Shown here piece after piece: positions 8,112 through 8,460 of a stretch of 8,460 bases of DNA. Location: positions 1 to 8,460 of the forward strand of contig CAMAQR010000095.1 in the NCBI GenBank assembly GCA_945860375.1, in the 5' to 3' direction. The notes under the pieces were generated by a model. That model was not told where the DNA came from, did no database searches, and saw only the letters and a list, made by a program, of their open reading frames with translations. The first letter of the stretch is position 1, and the number at the start of each line of letters is the position of its first letter. Source of the DNA: Pseudorhodobacter antarcticus (GTDB lineage Bacteria; Pseudomonadota; Alphaproteobacteria; Rhodobacterales; Rhodobacteraceae). The position numbers and the translations under genes are program-made.

Positions 8112-8244
8112 CCGAGCGGTGGCCCGCGCCAAGCGCAAAGCACTGACAGTGTCAGATCTATCCTACAGCATTATAGAGAGTATTTGGCGAAGTTGGCCGG
8201 ATTTTGCGGTTTCAAATTGAAGATGAGCCGCCTCAACTTACCAC
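8112..8244. other. Convergent intergenic region
   Basis: These 133 bases separate the stop of the ROK gene from the stop of the minus-strand ATPase gene. The right half (about 8157-8235) is visibly more AT-rich than the flanking genes. No open frame resembling a gene, no tRNA and no stem followed by a T tract were seen. The only distinct structure is the inverted repeat at 8143-8155. Confidence 0.6.
8143..8155. repeat. Short perfect inverted repeat
   Basis: CTGACAGTGTCAG reads as two 6-base arms around a central G, or as a 5-base stem with a 3-base loop. It lies 32 bases after the ROK stop. No T run follows on either strand, so it is not a standard intrinsic terminator. It could be a weak RNA hairpin or a protein-binding site; it may also be chance. 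Confidence 0.35.
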
Positions 8245-8460
8245 TCAAGCGACCCCGGTGAGCTGCAGTGTTTCCGAGAAGTGGCAGGCCGCCAAATGCG
8301 GATTTGACCTAGTGCCCACATTTCTCAGTTCCGGCGCAACGGATCGGCACACGTCAGTCGCGTAGGCACAGCGGGGATGAAATGCACAGCCGGTTGGCCG
8401 GTTGGCCGGGTCGGCAATTTCACCACGCACGATGGCGTGGGCAGTGACAGCATGTGGGTC
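8245..8460 (-). CDS. Partial: C-terminal end of an Opp/Dpp-type ABC transporter ATP-binding protein
   Basis: The last 71 codons of a minus-strand gene that continues beyond the right edge; the frame is open to position 8460 and ends with TGA at 8245-8247. The visible sequence matches the oligo_HPY tail of OppD/OppF/DppF-type ATPases: VRGEIADPANRPTGCAFHPR, then further cysteines (CAYATDVC) and PHLAACHF. In this family the tail follows the ATPase core and is found in oligopeptide/dipeptide importers. The GTG at 8430 is internal, since family resemblance continues upstream of it. This gene belongs to a transporter distinct from the one at 2169-6008, whose fused ATPase has no such tail. The ATPase core is not in the window, so the assignment rests on the tail alone. 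Confidence 0.8.
   Translation of the reverse strand, partial: DPHAVTAHAIVRGEIADPANRPTGCAFHPRCAYATDVCRSVAPELRNVGTRSNPHLAACHFSETLQLTGVA

Noticed and set aside
8116..8136. GC-rich short stems (GCGG/CCGC and GCGC/GCGC) just after the ROK stop, considered as a terminator
   Set aside because: The stems have only 4 base pairs and no T run follows.
7230..8138. 302-codon minus-strand open frame opposite the ROK gene
   Set aside because: The plus-strand frame has clear ROK motifs and a ribosome binding site; the antisense product resembles nothing recognisable.
8170..8175. Perfect TATAAT on the minus strand in the intergenic region
   Set aside because: No acceptable -35 element lies at the proper spacing, and it would drive transcription antisense into the ROK gene with no target; AT-rich stretches give such matches by chance.
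1..8460. CRISPR arrays, tRNA or rRNA genes, insertion sequences, integrase or attachment sites
   Set aside because: No repeat-spacer pattern, RNA gene, transposase or flanking repeats were seen on either strand.

Overview
The window looks like a GC-rich alphaproteobacterial chromosome or megaplasmid segment, most likely Rhodobacterales or a relative. This is inferred from codon use and the style of the proteins; no rRNA or other taxonomic marker is present. It holds one tightly packed plus-strand gene cluster (47-8111) that reads as an uptake-and-catabolism cassette for a carbohydrate-like compound, plus the 3' end of an unrelated, convergent gene at the right edge (8245-8460, minus strand).

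Layout: (1) 47-2164, a 705-residue cytoplasmic protein with a GH42/GHL6-like TIM barrel, a glutamine-amidotransferase-like (beta-galactosidase trimerisation) domain and a beta-sandwich tail, probably a glycoside hydrolase of unknown specificity; (2) 2169-3155 and (3) 3155-4300, two permeases of the Opp/Dpp (peptide/nickel/oligosaccharide) ABC family; (4) 4290-6008, one polypeptide carrying both ATPase domains; (5) 6005-6871, an NAD(P)-dependent beta-hydroxyacid dehydrogenase; (6) 6906-8111, a ROK-family transcriptional regulator whose kinase motifs are degraded. The first five genes are separated by 4 bases or overlap, which indicates one transcript with translational coupling. The regulator follows after 34 bases with its own good ribosome binding site.

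Working model (inference): a periplasmic binding protein, not in the window and probably encoded just upstream, delivers an oligosaccharide or glycoside to the two permeases. The fused ATPase drives import, the hydrolase-like enzyme cleaves the compound in the cytoplasm, the dehydrogenase handles an oxidised or semialdehyde-type product, and the ROK protein senses an intermediate and represses the operon. The sequence does not reveal the substrate.

At the right edge, the C-terminal tail of another Opp/Dpp ATPase, with the cysteine-containing oligo_HPY motif, runs on the opposite strand. A second transporter of the same superfamily therefore lies next door, converging on this cluster. The 133 bases between them (8112-8244) contain no gene and no convincing terminator, only a short perfect inverted repeat.
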